A DNA stretch of 36,126 nt, from assembly GCA_011947345.1 (NCBI GenBank), contig JAAVTG010000648.1, positions 1-36,126 on the forward strand. The letters run 5' to 3'. The position numbers and the translations under genes were made by a program. This document shows positions 1 to 10,196 of the stretch, piece after piece; position 1 is the first letter of the stretch; every line of letters starts with the position of its first letter. Under the pieces are notes generated by a model that worked only from the letters and a program-made list of their open reading frames with translations, was not told the DNA's origin and ran no database searches. The DNA is from Phytophthora quininea. Taxonomy: Eukaryota > Oomycota > Peronosporomycetes > Peronosporales > Peronosporaceae.

Positions 1-1
1 T

Positions 2-256
2 GCGCACTCCGACGCCAGCATTTCCATAGTCGAGCTCGTCCAGATGCATCTGTTGCATCCCGAGACTCCCGTCATCCTCGATGGCCTGGCGAAACACTCT
101 TCTTCTCAGCGGAGACTCTGCTGGGACAGTGTTCGCGCGTGGTGTCGCCGCTTTCTCCAAATGGCTCATCTTCTGTCTGAGGTCATTAATCAGAGCTATC
201 AGACCCACAATCGCAGGAGCAGCTTTTCCTTCGTCGTGGGGTCATTTCTTCCGTGA
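2..256 (+). CDS. Possible 3' end of an unrecognised gene (left edge)
   Basis: A reading frame is open from the window edge to a stop at 254-256. It encodes about 84 residues with helix-like, coding-looking composition (alternating hydrophobic and basic residues, several Leu, Trp and Arg). No start codon is needed because it runs off the left edge. I do not recognise a domain. It could be the last exon of a gene to the left, or chance. A second overlapping frame (81-269) is also open, which lowers confidence. Confidence 0.2.
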   Translation, partial: AHSDASISIVELVQMHLLHPETPVILDGLAKHSSSQRRLCWDSVRAWCRRFLQMAHLLSEVINQSYQTHNRRSSFSFVVGSFLP

Positions 257-815
257 ATGGCCATATTAACTGGCGGCGACGGCGGCGACGCCGGTTGATC
301 TTCACCAAAGCCGCTTGAGCTCATAACCTAAAGGATTGGTGCCTTGCGCCTTGGAGAGGAAGACGAAAAGTGTCATTGAGACTGATTTACACACACGCGC
401 AGACGGAGAGTTCTTGAGTGCCATCTACATGTCTGGCTTGAGCCAGACATACAGGTCGCTGGGAATGATGCGTTTGACGCGGGTATCGAGCTAGGCCCCG
501 AGCTCGACCACGAACCGGAGTCGATCCGTCGAGTTCGCCATCGGCAGAATGAGAGCGAGATCTTCGTAGCTCGTGGGTATTTCCCATCATGCCTACAGAA
601 CGATGAAGGTGTTGCGTTCGTCGTCCAGTTTACCGCTTTGGGCGCGTCATGGACCCGGAAACCAGGCCGATCTCCTTCTACACCCCGTCGGCGGACGTCT
701 CCAAGACGGCAGATGACGTCTCCTGCACGTCCAGGTCACAAGTGATGGATGACTCGATGGAGTTATAGCGTTCGTTCGAGGTGCTTAACTATCGCTCACG
801 GGTACTTTAGAATAC
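257..815. other. Intergenic stretch without a supported gene
   Basis: No frame here stays open with convincing coding character. Short coding-like pieces around 590-720 are interrupted in every frame, so this may hold an old gene remnant. The last part upstream of 816 should contain the promoter and 5' leader of the HINT gene. I see no clear TATA box. Confidence 0.4.
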
Positions 816-1318
816 TTGCGCTCGATGCTGCTCGCGCTCCGCCACAGCTCGTCCCGCCTCGCTTCGTCGTCCTCCGTGCGCTCTCGCCGCTGCCTCACTC
901 GTGCCATGAGCTCCGGCGCCGACGAGCGAGCCAAGGCAGACACTGCCGCTGCTTTGGGCGCCGCCGCGTCCGTGGGCGAGACCATCTTCGACAAGATCCT
1001 TCGCAGAGAGATCCCGGCCAAGATCGCGTACGAAGACGAGCAGTGCCTGGCCTTCCACGACGTGAACCCGCAGGCGCCCGTGCACATTCTGCTCATCCCC
1101 AAGAAGTGCGACGGACTCACGCAGCTCGCGCATGCCGAGGAGTGCCACGAGTCCGTGCTGGGTCACTTGCTGTACGCCGCCAAGCTGGTGGCCAAACAGG
1201 AAAACCTGGACAGCGGCTTCCGCATCGTCATCAACGACGGCGCCGACGGCTGCCAGTCGGTTTTCCACCTGCACTGCACCTATTAGGCGGGCGCAAACTA
1301 GGCTGGCCTCCGGGATGA
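816..1318 (+). CDS. HINT1: HINT-family histidine triad nucleotide-binding protein, probable mitochondrial form
   Basis: HINT proteins hydrolyse nucleoside phosphoramidates and acyl-adenylates. About 30 N-terminal residues rich in Arg and Ser precede the domain and resemble a mitochondrial presequence; a second Met (MSSGADE) could start a cytosolic form. The domain shows the FDKILRREIPA start, the AFHDVNPQAPVHILLIPKK segment and GFRIVINDG before the triad. The frame then breaks: FHLH is followed by CTY and a stop at 1286. The family C-terminus (LHLLGGRKLGWPPG, stop at 1318) lies one frame over. A single missing base near 1274 explains this and would restore the H-x-H-x-H triad, giving about 167 residues. 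I take the gene to be intact and the break a probable sequence error. It is intronless. Confidence 0.85.
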
Positions 1319-1441
1319 AGAAGCGCTATTGCTAACAAACCTCAGCCTGGAAGCGTGAACGAGGAAAGTAGTTCGTGGTGTATGGAATGAGGTTTTAATC
1401 TGGCGCATCATCGGCATTTTCCTTTGGCACCTTGGCGTGCT
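1319..1441. other. Short convergent intergenic spacer
   Basis: These 123 bases separate the 3' ends of two convergent genes, HINT (+) and the HD-domain gene (-). I see no further gene; both 3' UTRs and poly(A) sites must lie here. Confidence 0.5.
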
Positions 1442-2363
1442 CTACGCTTGGCCGTTGAGCTCTCTGTGAAATTGCTCCAGGAACGACTCCATAAACGCGT
1501 GACGCTCTTCAGCAAGACGTTTACCAGCGTCTGTCTTCATCATGCCCCGAAGCTTGAGTAGTTTCTGTGTCCGACAACAAGTAAATTAGCGTATGAATTC
1601 GAACCACACTCCTAGCGCCGCACCTCGTAGAAATGGTTTATGGTGGTGTTGGGCCGGTTCGGGTCCATGTACTGTTCCTTGGCCAAGTCTTCGATCGGAG
1701 GAACGTCGGGGTCGTACAGCGGACGTTTCTTGTGACCTCCGAATGTAAAGCAGCGGGCGATTCCGATGGCCCCAATGGCGTCCTACATAGCAGCACCATT
1801 CGAGTTAGAACGGACCAGCTCGCTACAGAGGACCTGGAATCGCTTCTTGCCAGTCGATCAGCGTCCTGTACGCAGCCGTATTCCACCGAATACGCGTGCT
1901 GGTAGATTCATTCAACACGGCATCGTTAGCTCAAAAACACGAAGACAACAAAACACACCGTGCCCTTCCGCTTGCTGCCAGCTCCTCTTTGAAGCCCATT
2001 CTGTCGATGATCGCCATCACGCGCTTCATCTTGTCCTCGGACACATTCTCGGCCGCCAGGAACTCCACTGCGCGCTTTGTTGGCTTGTTCTTGTCGTTCT
2101 GGTACTTCCAGTCGTCGATGTCATGCAGCAGCGCCGCCAGGTCCACGATCTCTAGGTTCTCCTCGGGCACACGCTGCGGGAATCGACAAATCAACCACTG
2201 GCCCACGTGTGCCTCGCCTCCTTCCACGCACCTCCTCCTTCGCGAGCGCTCTCGCTACCGTCCACACGCGCTCGATGTGGCGCCAGTCGTGCGAAGCATC
2301 GTTCGCCTTCAGTTGCTGCTCCACAAACGCAGCCGTGCGCTTCACCAGTCGAGACGTCGCCAT
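1442..2363 (-). CDS. HD-domain metal-dependent phosphohydrolase
   Basis: Five exons on the minus strand: 2363-2232, 2173-1976, 1898-1851, 1782-1624 and 1564-1442, giving 219 residues with every junction in phase 0. The HD-superfamily metal ligands are visible: His in SHDWRHIERV (about residues 25-28), the HD pair in AALLHDIDDW (about 60), and the late Asp in VQDADRLDAIGAIGIAR (about 122). This arrangement resembles the bacterial YpgQ/YedJ group of predicted nucleotide pyrophosphohydrolases; the substrate cannot be read from sequence. Introns 2 (1899-1975) and 3 (1783-1850) need GC donors (GCAAGC and GCAAGA) with AG acceptors; introns 1 and 4 are GT-AG. The start at 2363 is preferred because the protein then begins just before the conserved helix; a Met at 2387 is in frame. 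No frameshift is needed here. The gene is divergent from KAP3 across 189 bp. Confidence 0.85.
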
Positions 2364-2552
2364 TCTGGGGTGCGTGGCAAGTTCCAAAGTGGCTGGAAGA
2401 GCCGCGACAGCACTTCAAATTGCGGCGCCAAAGTTTGAATGGGTTGCAGATTGTGGCGCCAAACATTTTGATTGGTCGAAATCGCTGGCGAAAGTCGCGC
2501 AGCTTCAACTGAAACCTCCAGACCTTGAGGGGGCACAAGGCAAGCACAAGTA
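2364..2552. promoter_or_regulatory. Bidirectional promoter region, HD-domain gene and KAP3
   Basis: This 189-bp region lies between two divergent start codons, so it must hold both promoters. It contains two GGCGCCAAA sites, an inverted CCAAT (ATTGG, 2471-2475) and a further GGCGAAA at 2487-2493. No TATA box is apparent. Confidence 0.6.
2424..2463. promoter_or_regulatory. Paired E2F-like sites (GGCGCCAAA twice)
   Basis: GGCGCCAAA occurs at 2424-2432 and again at 2455-2463, 31 bp apart or about three helical turns. The reverse complement TTTGGCGCC fits the E2F/DP consensus TTTSGCGC. Regulation by E2F in this organism is inference; the repeated motif itself is seen directly. Confidence 0.4.
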
Positions 2553-4688
2553 ATGAGCGCCCGCGCCAGCTCCAGCAGAGGCCCGAGCTATGCGGCCACC
2601 GGCAGAGCCGAGAAGCCCCGCAAGATTACGGCCAAGGCGGACGAGCTGGACGCGTACATGGAGAAGCTGTACGACGACGACGTCGAGTCCAAGCTGGAGG
2701 GCGCCAAGATGATCCTGCAGCTCGCCGAATTCGCGGGCAACATCGAGGCGCTCGTGCAGAATGAGTCGCTCATGGTGCCGTCGCAGCATAGACACATCAT
2801 AACATTTCGAATCATTTCTAACAGTGCCTTTGCCATTCCAACAGAGCCTGCTGTCGCGAGTGTTGAACGACGACTACAAGAAGAGTTACGACTTTTCCCT
2901 CACGATGATGAGAATCTTTTGGTGCTTCTCTAACTTTCTGCAGCTGCACCCGATGCTTGGCAACTACCGCATCGGGGCAATTACATTAAAGATCGTCGAA
3001 TTTGAGCTCAAGCGCCACCAGCTGCGTCTCGAAGAAGAGAAGCTACTCGAGGCCGCTGCAACAGAAACCCCTGTGGCAGATTCAGGTCAAGTCTCCAAGG
3101 GAGAGGTCCTGTCCAAACTGGACCGCGAGAAGAAGCGCAACAAGAAGCGGATGAAGAAGCAGGACCAACTGCTGTAAGTAGATCTACAAGAGGATGTCGC
3201 GATGCTACAGGCTCATGGATAATGTGCGTGTGTGTGTATGAAAACCACAGCTTTGTGTGTTTTAGTGTGCTGCTCAACTTGGCAGAAGATATCCACACTG
3301 AGCGAAAAATGGTGAAGCGCAAGATTGTGCTGTTCCTGACAAAGGTGTGTAGCTTGTGTCGCCTTTACAACGTCGTATGTAAGCGTCGGCCTTACGTTTT
3401 ACTTCGTGCATTATAGCTACTGGATCGCGTGGCCCCCGACTTGGTTATCCTCACCATCACGTTTCTCAAAAAGCTGAGCATTTTCGAAGAAAACAAAGAC
3501 GCGATGGTGGAGCTCGCCGTAGTGGAAAAACTCGTCCGGTATCTGAACTGTAATCACGACAAAACTATCCAGATAGCGCTGAAGCTGGTGTTCAACTTGT
3601 CTTTCGACCCGGCGCTGCGAGAAGTGCTCGTACGAAACAGTCTTATCCCGAAACTCGTGGAGCTGCTGAAAAAGCCGCCCTTCCGCGCGCTGTCGCTGCG
3701 GGCTCTCTATCATCTCAGCATTGACGACCGGTGCAAGTCGATGTTCACGTACACTGAGGCCATCCCCATTGTGATGCAGCTCGTGATCAACTTTCCGCAA
3801 AACATCGTCGCCAAGGAGCTTGCTGCACTGGCAGTGAACCTCAGCCACAACGCGCGCAATGCCGAGTTGATGTGCCAGAACCGTGGGCTCGAGGCGCTGG
3901 CAACGCGCGTCTTCCGCACCCGCGACCCGCTCCTCATGAAAGTGATCCGGAACATCTCGCTCTGGTCCTACACGCTACAGGAAGATCTTGTGAGCGACAA
4001 AACGTACAAGTACCGCGGCATGTGGTCCCCGTTCATCGTGCCCTTCATTGAGCTCTGTCTCAACACGGACAACCACGACTTTTCAATTGAAGTGCTAGCG
4101 ACTCTGGCAAACATGACTCCAAGCGATCTACCCCCAAAGACATCATGGGAGCATCTTGTGGCAGACCACTCGCTGATTCCATTTCTCAACAAAATCCTGG
4201 TACCAGGCTTCTCGCAAGACGATATGATCCTGGAGGCGGTGCTCTTCGTCAGTGCGCTTTCGCTAGAGCCCAAATGTGCCCCTCTGCTATCATCGTCACG
4301 GTTAGTTCGCGCTTTGCACTCGCTGTTCCAGGAAAAACAGCACGACAACGAGCTCACGCTACAGTTGCTATATGCATTCTACCGAATGCTGCGGCACCCA
4401 GAGACATTCGAAGAGATTTTGTTCGGCGTGGGCTTTGTCCCTGATCTACTGCTAGCAGCAGATGCACCCAATATCGAAGTGCGCCGCATGTGTGACGTGC
4501 TTATGGACTTGATTCTCGACCATGATCTCAGCGACGGAGGCGCTATCGGAGATTTCGGACATCTCATTCGGCAACGGCGATTTGAAATCCACAATGCCGA
4601 ATACCTTGAAATGATTCACTCGGAAACGCAGAGCGCGAACTACCGCAAGCACCTCATCGATGGGGACAGCGATGAAAACGATGAATAG
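2553..4688 (+). CDS. KAP3: KAP3, kinesin-II accessory subunit (armadillo repeats)
   Basis: KAP3 (KIFAP3) links the heterotrimeric kinesin-II motor to anterograde intraflagellar transport cargo, so it marks a flagellated life stage. Four exons (2553-2774, 2845-3173, 3266-3344, 3417-4688) join without frameshift into 633 residues. Landmarks shared with the animal protein include DELDAYMEKLYDDDVESKL, MMRIFWCFSNFLQLHPM, the LLNLAEDIHTERKM segment crossing a splice junction, LTITFLKKLSIFEENKDAM, SLRALYHLSIDDRCKSMF and DPLLMKVIRNISLWS. Tandem armadillo-type helices fill most of the length. The start lies just upstream of the DELDAYMEKLY block, so the N-terminal domain of roughly 100 residues seen in animal KAP3 is absent. 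Either it is truly missing or it sits in an undetected upstream exon. The C-terminus is also shorter than in animals. Confidence 0.93.
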
Positions 4689-4761
4689 CTAGGACAATCT
4701 CAAAAACAAAAGCAATGCTACTTCTGAGGCAGTTTCTTCCAACGACAGCCTGATCCTCCGC
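4689..4761. other. Convergent spacer between KAP3 and the SPOC-like gene
   Basis: Only 73 bases separate the stop codons of KAP3 (+) and the next gene (-). Part is A-rich (CTCAAAAACAAAAGC), compatible with 3'-end processing. No gene is present. Confidence 0.4.
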
Positions 4762-7700
4762 TTAATCAATCTTCATCTTTGTCACGAACCCCACCACGCT
4801 CTTGCAATCCACCCCGTAGCGACCCAGCGCCTTGTGCGGCCAATATGAGTTTTGCTGACTGTTGATCGAGGCTCCAGGTGGAATCAAATACATGTTGTAC
4901 GGGCATGCTGGAGAGATCGACAGCGCAAGTGCGCGTGAGTTACACTGCCTTTTATCCGTGTATCGAACTAGCTGCTTCACGAATTTCCAGTGGTCATATA
5001 TCGACTCCAAGCGGAAAAATGCCATCACGGAATCATGAAAGTTGCGCATATTAATTTCCAGCGTCTTCATCTCGATGGTAGATCGTTGTTCTGCCACAAT
5101 GTCTCGGCCCTGAGGAAAAGCTTCCGGTACCATTCCATCACGGGTGCGGCACCAAAATGCATCCACTCGAAATTCGTGAAAGCTGCTTTGGTCCGATGCG
5201 TCCTGGATCTTAATAAGACAGGACCGAGCCACAGGGGCGGTCCGCTAAAGTATTCACTTTCCACGTCCATTTTGTCATCGCCATCCAACGGCTTTGAGTC
5301 GAGGCCACAATCTATGAGGTCCACCATAAACTGTGCTGCCCTCCAATCAGCTAGACGGCGCGCCTCCTCTTCAGTCTTCCACGTTGTTCTGTACAGTGCA
5401 TAACCATTCACTCGCGTAACGCAGTGCACATCTGCTGCTGCGCGGTAGTCCACACCGCCAAATGACTGGCGTGGCGGGCTCTCCACACTTGTAGTTATCT
5501 GGGAAATGCCCGAGAGCTTTAGATCATTAAAAGAGTCCGTCGGCGACACATATGACAGAGATTTGACATCCAAAAGTGAAGAAGCTGCGCCCAACACGAT
5601 CGAATACGGTTCAGCTTGTCCAACACGCCATCCACAGCTTGACTGCAGGCCTCTGACTTTGACATGCTCGATGCTTTAAAGTGTATAATATCGTTGACAT
5701 CAACCATAACTTCAAAAGTACCTTCACGAAGGCGTTCCATCCGGATATGTGCCATCACATTGCGAACAATCTCGCGGTTTTCGTAGCCCCTATACTTCAG
5801 CGAATTTCGAAGGTGGTAAATACCCGCGCATAAATCATCGGCAGGAGTGAAAAGACTGCGAATTGCAGCGCGGAATTTAGCATCATCCGTGCTACCAGCT
5901 TCAGACTGCTCCTCATACAATTTCTTCATCTCGATTTCAAACGCGGACGGCTGACTGGATGGGTTTGGCGCATCCTGAGGCGTTTTAGTCGCTGACGGAT
6001 CCCAGTCGTCGTCATCGTAACCTCCGTCAGAGTATTCATCGTAATCATCGCCATCGTCCATTTCGTCATCGCTGCATAATATCAAATTGGATGGTTTCAC
6101 AGGAGCTGCGGATGGTTGAGGAGTAGTCGCTGGGGGTGCACCAGTAGAATTTGTTCCACTGCTCTCAGTATGCGGTTGTGCACTGGGTGGTCGCAGTTTC
6201 TTAAGCATGTCCAGAATGTCGCGCCATCGCTCGTTGGCAGAACGCTTAGCATCCTTCGCGTTTAAGCAAGCCGTCGAGACAGCAAGCGTATCACGAACGT
6301 AAATGAAATACATATACAGCGGCGGAACGAGCTTTTCCGATTGCGACACCTGTAGCACAAAAGAACACCTCGTGACCAACCTTCTCGCACTGCACGAAAT
6401 TGAAGATACATACCTTGTCATGATTTTTGCTTGGGTTTCATTTCCAGCCATCAGCGAAGTTGGAGTATTAGTGAGACGGTCATTGTAGGTGGAAAGCAGT
6501 GCCTCCCAGGTGCTCACGATGCTGTCTAGAGTATTTATTAGAATCGAGGTCGCAGCGTTCTTCGCAATATCAATGGTCTTGCCCTCTGCAGAGGCTCCGA
6601 TGACGTTCTCGCATACAGTCAGTGTGCAACAGACACTTCCATTGTCTTGCTTCTTGGCAGCCCTTGTGATCTACACAAGTTAGTGCATAATACTCATCAG
6701 TACCAGAGCAGGCAAACTTTCAATTTACCCTTTCTTACCGAAAAAGTTGTAGAAAGCGTAACTGTCTCAGTCTTCGTGTTGAGGTCCCACACGATTGACT
6801 CCACCTTTCGCACAACCTTATCGCGACTGCGGAATAGTAGAAGCAGTAAATCTTGGTACACCTGAGATTTTGCCTTCGCCACCACATCTTCTGAGCGAGG
6901 TGGTGCAGCTTGGTTGCGCTGGGCACCACTTTGGTCCACAAAGAAAAGAGGAGCCGTGGCCTCCGCAGGTGTGGATGGCGCAGGTATTGAAGCCAAAACA
7001 GGGGGACAGGAAGAGGAGCTTGGTTGGCGTTTTCAAAGCCATTCTGCTCGTCGTAGCGCCTCGTACGCTCGCTGACTGGAGATACATACGAAACGCGAGC
7101 ACGAGGAAGTCCTCGATCCTTCTCAAACTGTTCACTTTCTGCGCTTGGAGCATATTGGCGCTTGCGCAGTACAATTGGAGGCCTTGTTTCGACATCGTTG
7201 GCCTCATCCTTTGCATGGTGCCCAAAATCATTGCGCTGAGGTATGTCATCATCATGATCACGCGAAAAACTTCTGTCTGTATCACCATGCTCATCTGCGT
7301 CGATTATTGAGTTCGCCCTGTTTCCATTGCTGAGCTGCTCATCCCGATCACGTGACATACTTTCTTCGTACTGGACTGCCAGGTTCATCAAGAACGTCAA
7401 AATCCCATCCGCTGCCGCACTCCTGGCATCAGTTTCAGTTGATCCTTGCTTATAGATAAGCGGGAGGTCTTGAATATACGCTGCAGCACCAAAGCTGTTA
7501 GATGGAATGCCATTTTCTTGCCCTGCAACATCATGGAGCTGGAGACAGCAACAAGAATTAGGATATTATGCTGTATGAGCGTTTAGTTGTCCGCCGTACT
7601 GCACACGTACCCGAACTATCTTCGATGTGACCAAATAGCTGAAGGCTGCATCTCGAACTTTTCGGGTATCGTTCGCCGCACTGAAGTTATAGTGGGCCTT

Positions 7701-9111
7701 CAAATGATTCAGCATTAGACCATATAACCTTTGTTCATTAGACACAGCCCTTGATAGGCGGTTGATCGCGTTAATCGTAGCCTCGCGATAACCAGACGCC
7801 GTATAGTCGAAGCGTAAGTGTCCTAATCGGACACGTGCGTTGTATTGCGGTCCAACCTCTTTCAACTTGATCCGGAACTGCAACGGCCAAGCAACGCAAA
7901 TATCAGCCAAAGAGCCGCTAATTACAACGTGAAAACTCGTACCTTGACCCCGGGAGCCAACTTCAGATCATGGCTCCTGTTTAAAAGTGAAGGAACAGTC
8001 TCAATTCCCTCCACCAACTGTTGAAATGAAGACTCCAGATCGACATTCGGGCCCACCAAAGCCAGAAGGTACGCTCGTCCCTCTTCCGCTCTCAAATTCA
8101 GGTTTTTGAAGACCTTGTTTTCAGCTTGTTGTTCTTTCCTGAACTGTCGTGAGGTTGTAGCTTTTGCTCCATTTGCTTGACTTGATTGTTCGAGGTTCTT
8201 CGCGAAGGTAACGCTCTTTCTCAAAGTAGCAGGATGCCTCGTTGTCGTTGATGAAGCCACCAAAATGCCTCGTGGCCGTGTTGTAGAATGCCCGTTTGAA
8301 CTATTTGCAGTCGGAACTGTTGACTTCGTGTTTGTGTCAACCTCCATGGCTTCTGGCCCAGCAGTAGAGTTCTTCTTTTCCACTTGAGGCCCTGTAAAGG
8401 CCACATACCATTTCCGAAACTTGTCTGCGAACTGGAATCTCCTGTCAGCCATGAAGCTCTTCCTCGCTTCGCAGGTCATAATCTTCACGTATTGCTGCAG
8501 TTTCTTGGCAGACTGCAGTCGTTGTACAGCAAGTCGGTCTTGCCCAATGAGCTCTTCGTATCTCTTGAGTAGCTGTTGGTGCGAGTTGTCCAGCTCGTCC
8601 AGTGTGCGTAGGATCTGGCCAGGTGATCGACCCCGTAGCGGCACCTCCTGGGCCACTCGCTCTAGCCGCACAAAGCGCAGCACCACCACTCTTTGTTATT
8701 CTTCAGTTGCGTCGCTCCTACCTCTGCCACGTCCTTCTGGAGCTGCTTGAGCTTCCTCGGGACCAGTAGGAAGTCCTCTTTGTCCATCCCTACCAAATAG
8801 TCGTCTGGCTGGACGGTGCAGATGGGGTCGGCCTTTGCCTTGCACGCCTCTTTGTCTTCGAACTGCATGGAGAAGCGCAGCTGCTCGGTGGCGACTTGCT
8901 GCACCTGGAAGACGTGCGAGGCCATGAGCGAGTTGACCTTCAGCCCGAAATCTTCGAGCGCCAGCGGGATCGGAAGCGTCGCCGGCAGCGAGTAGTGCAC
9001 TTCGAAGGCGCGGCCCAGCGACAGGTACTTGCGCACGGACAGCGCGGCCTCCACGCGCCACAGCCGCACGTGCAGCTCGAACGACAGTCCGTCCACGCGA
9101 GACGGCTGCAT
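4762..9111 (-). CDS. Large protein with dsRBD-like segments and a C-terminal SPOC-like domain
   Basis: Inferred exons are 9111-8722, 8659-7943, 7877-7611, 7538-6739 and 6670-4762, with an optional 60-nt in-frame intron at 6409-6350. The total is about 1,340 residues. I do not recognise the whole protein. Four segments have the beta-beta-alpha end of a double-stranded RNA-binding fold: about 7877-7755, 6670-6527 (clearest, ending [19 protein letters not shown]), 5722-5612 and 5450-5315. Between them are acidic, Ser/Pro-rich disordered stretches (Asp/Tyr-rich tract near 6000-6080). The last 155 residues (5235-4762) resemble a SPOC domain: a Trp, then [16 protein letters not shown] and a late YNMYLIPPG. 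Three single-base losses must be assumed, at the G run 7001-7005, near 5610 and near 5230; each joins otherwise open frames. An RNA-linked transcription or silencing role is only inference. The start at 9111 is the first Met of the open frame. Confidence 0.65.
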
Positions 9112-9246
9112 CTCGTCTCCTCTTCTTCACGGATCGAACTCTGGCGGCGTCAAGTACACTTGCTTTTTGTATGGCGTTCGACAACATGGCGCCATCTTTT
9201 TGCTTCATGGCTACATTAGCTGTCGTGTTGAAGTGATTTACGCTTG

Positions 9247-10086
9247 CTACTCCATGAGGAAGATGCGGCTGGCAACGTCGGCCACGAGCCAGTCGACTCC
9301 ATCGACAAGGCCGTCGCTCGTGACAGCACTGCAGGAGACGATATTCCAGTGACGAGTGGAAAACTGCGCCGAGCGCAGTCCCAGCGCACCCGCGATCTCG
9401 GACGAGGACAGCGCCCCGGCAGGTCCTGCTTGTTGGCGAAGATCAGTAGCGTCGCCCCAGCCAATTTCTGCGTGCAAAAACAGCGGAACCATCGCTTAGC
9501 AAAGCTTTACAAATCAAGTTGTTCTTGGCCAACACGCACCTCCTGTGTAAGAAGACTCGCTAGCTCGCGCTTACAGTCCTCGAGACGCCGTCGATCGGCG
9601 CTATCCACCACCCAGACGAGGCCATCCGTCTGTTGATATTGCAAACACGGCAGATCGGTCACTGTCGCTCACCCGCCGCAAGCGGCATCAAAAACACAAA
9701 ACCACAGACCTGTTCGAAGTAGTTCCTCCAGTACGAGCGAATTGTCTGCTGCCCGCCGATATCCCACACGTTCAGCTTAAAGCTGCAGCAAAGATAGCCA
9801 TAAGCTTTCCGTCCATCGCCTCCAGAGTGCAAACACGGCCACGCACTCCTTGTACTCGAGCGTCTGGATGTCGAAGCCCAGCGTGGGCGAGATCTCGTTG
9901 ATATCCTGCCCCATGAACTTCTTGAGGATTGTCGTCTTTCCGGCATTGTCCAGGCCTCTAGGAACACCACGACGTTAGACGGTGGCGATACTTGGAAGAC
10001 GGCCCTACCAACGCCACGCACAGCATGAGCACGCGGATCTCCTTCTCTTTCTCCTTGACCTTCTTGAGGATGCTCAGCAGCCCCAT
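9247..10086 (-). CDS. ARL2: ARL2 small GTPase
   Basis: ARL2 regulates tubulin folding cofactor D and is also a release factor for lipidated cargo. Five exons (10086-10022, 9957-9847, 9782-9710, 9629-9540, 9467-9247) give 186 residues, against 184 in human ARL2. The N-terminus [18 protein letters not shown] matches ARL2 rather than other ARLs. G motifs are in place: GLDNAGKTT (P-loop), the switch region before [33 protein letters not shown] and CSAV. Donors are mostly GTGCGT. One base is missing in the G run of LPG-ALSS (plus-strand C run 9414-9417); restoring it gives the conserved C-terminus ending ASRIFLME. It lies 135 bp downstream of the SPOC-like gene start on the same strand and is divergent from the next gene across 110 bp. 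Confidence 0.93.
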
Positions 10087-10196
10087 TTTCGGCGAGAAGT
10101 TTGAAAGTGATACATCTAATTTTGAAACTAGCTCGTGTTTGCTGCGAAACGCCGCCTGCAACTCCAGCAGAGCAAACGTCAACTTGCACGCCGATC
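10087..10196. promoter_or_regulatory. Bidirectional promoter region, ARL2 and the 10.2-kb gene
   Basis: Only 110 bp separate the divergent start codons of ARL2 (-) and the unknown gene at 10197 (+). The two genes must share this interval, so coordinated expression is plausible. I see no TATA box. Confidence 0.5.

Noticed and set aside
1275..1286. HINT ending at the stop at 1286
   Set aside because: This would destroy the histidine triad, while the exact family C-terminus follows one frame over.
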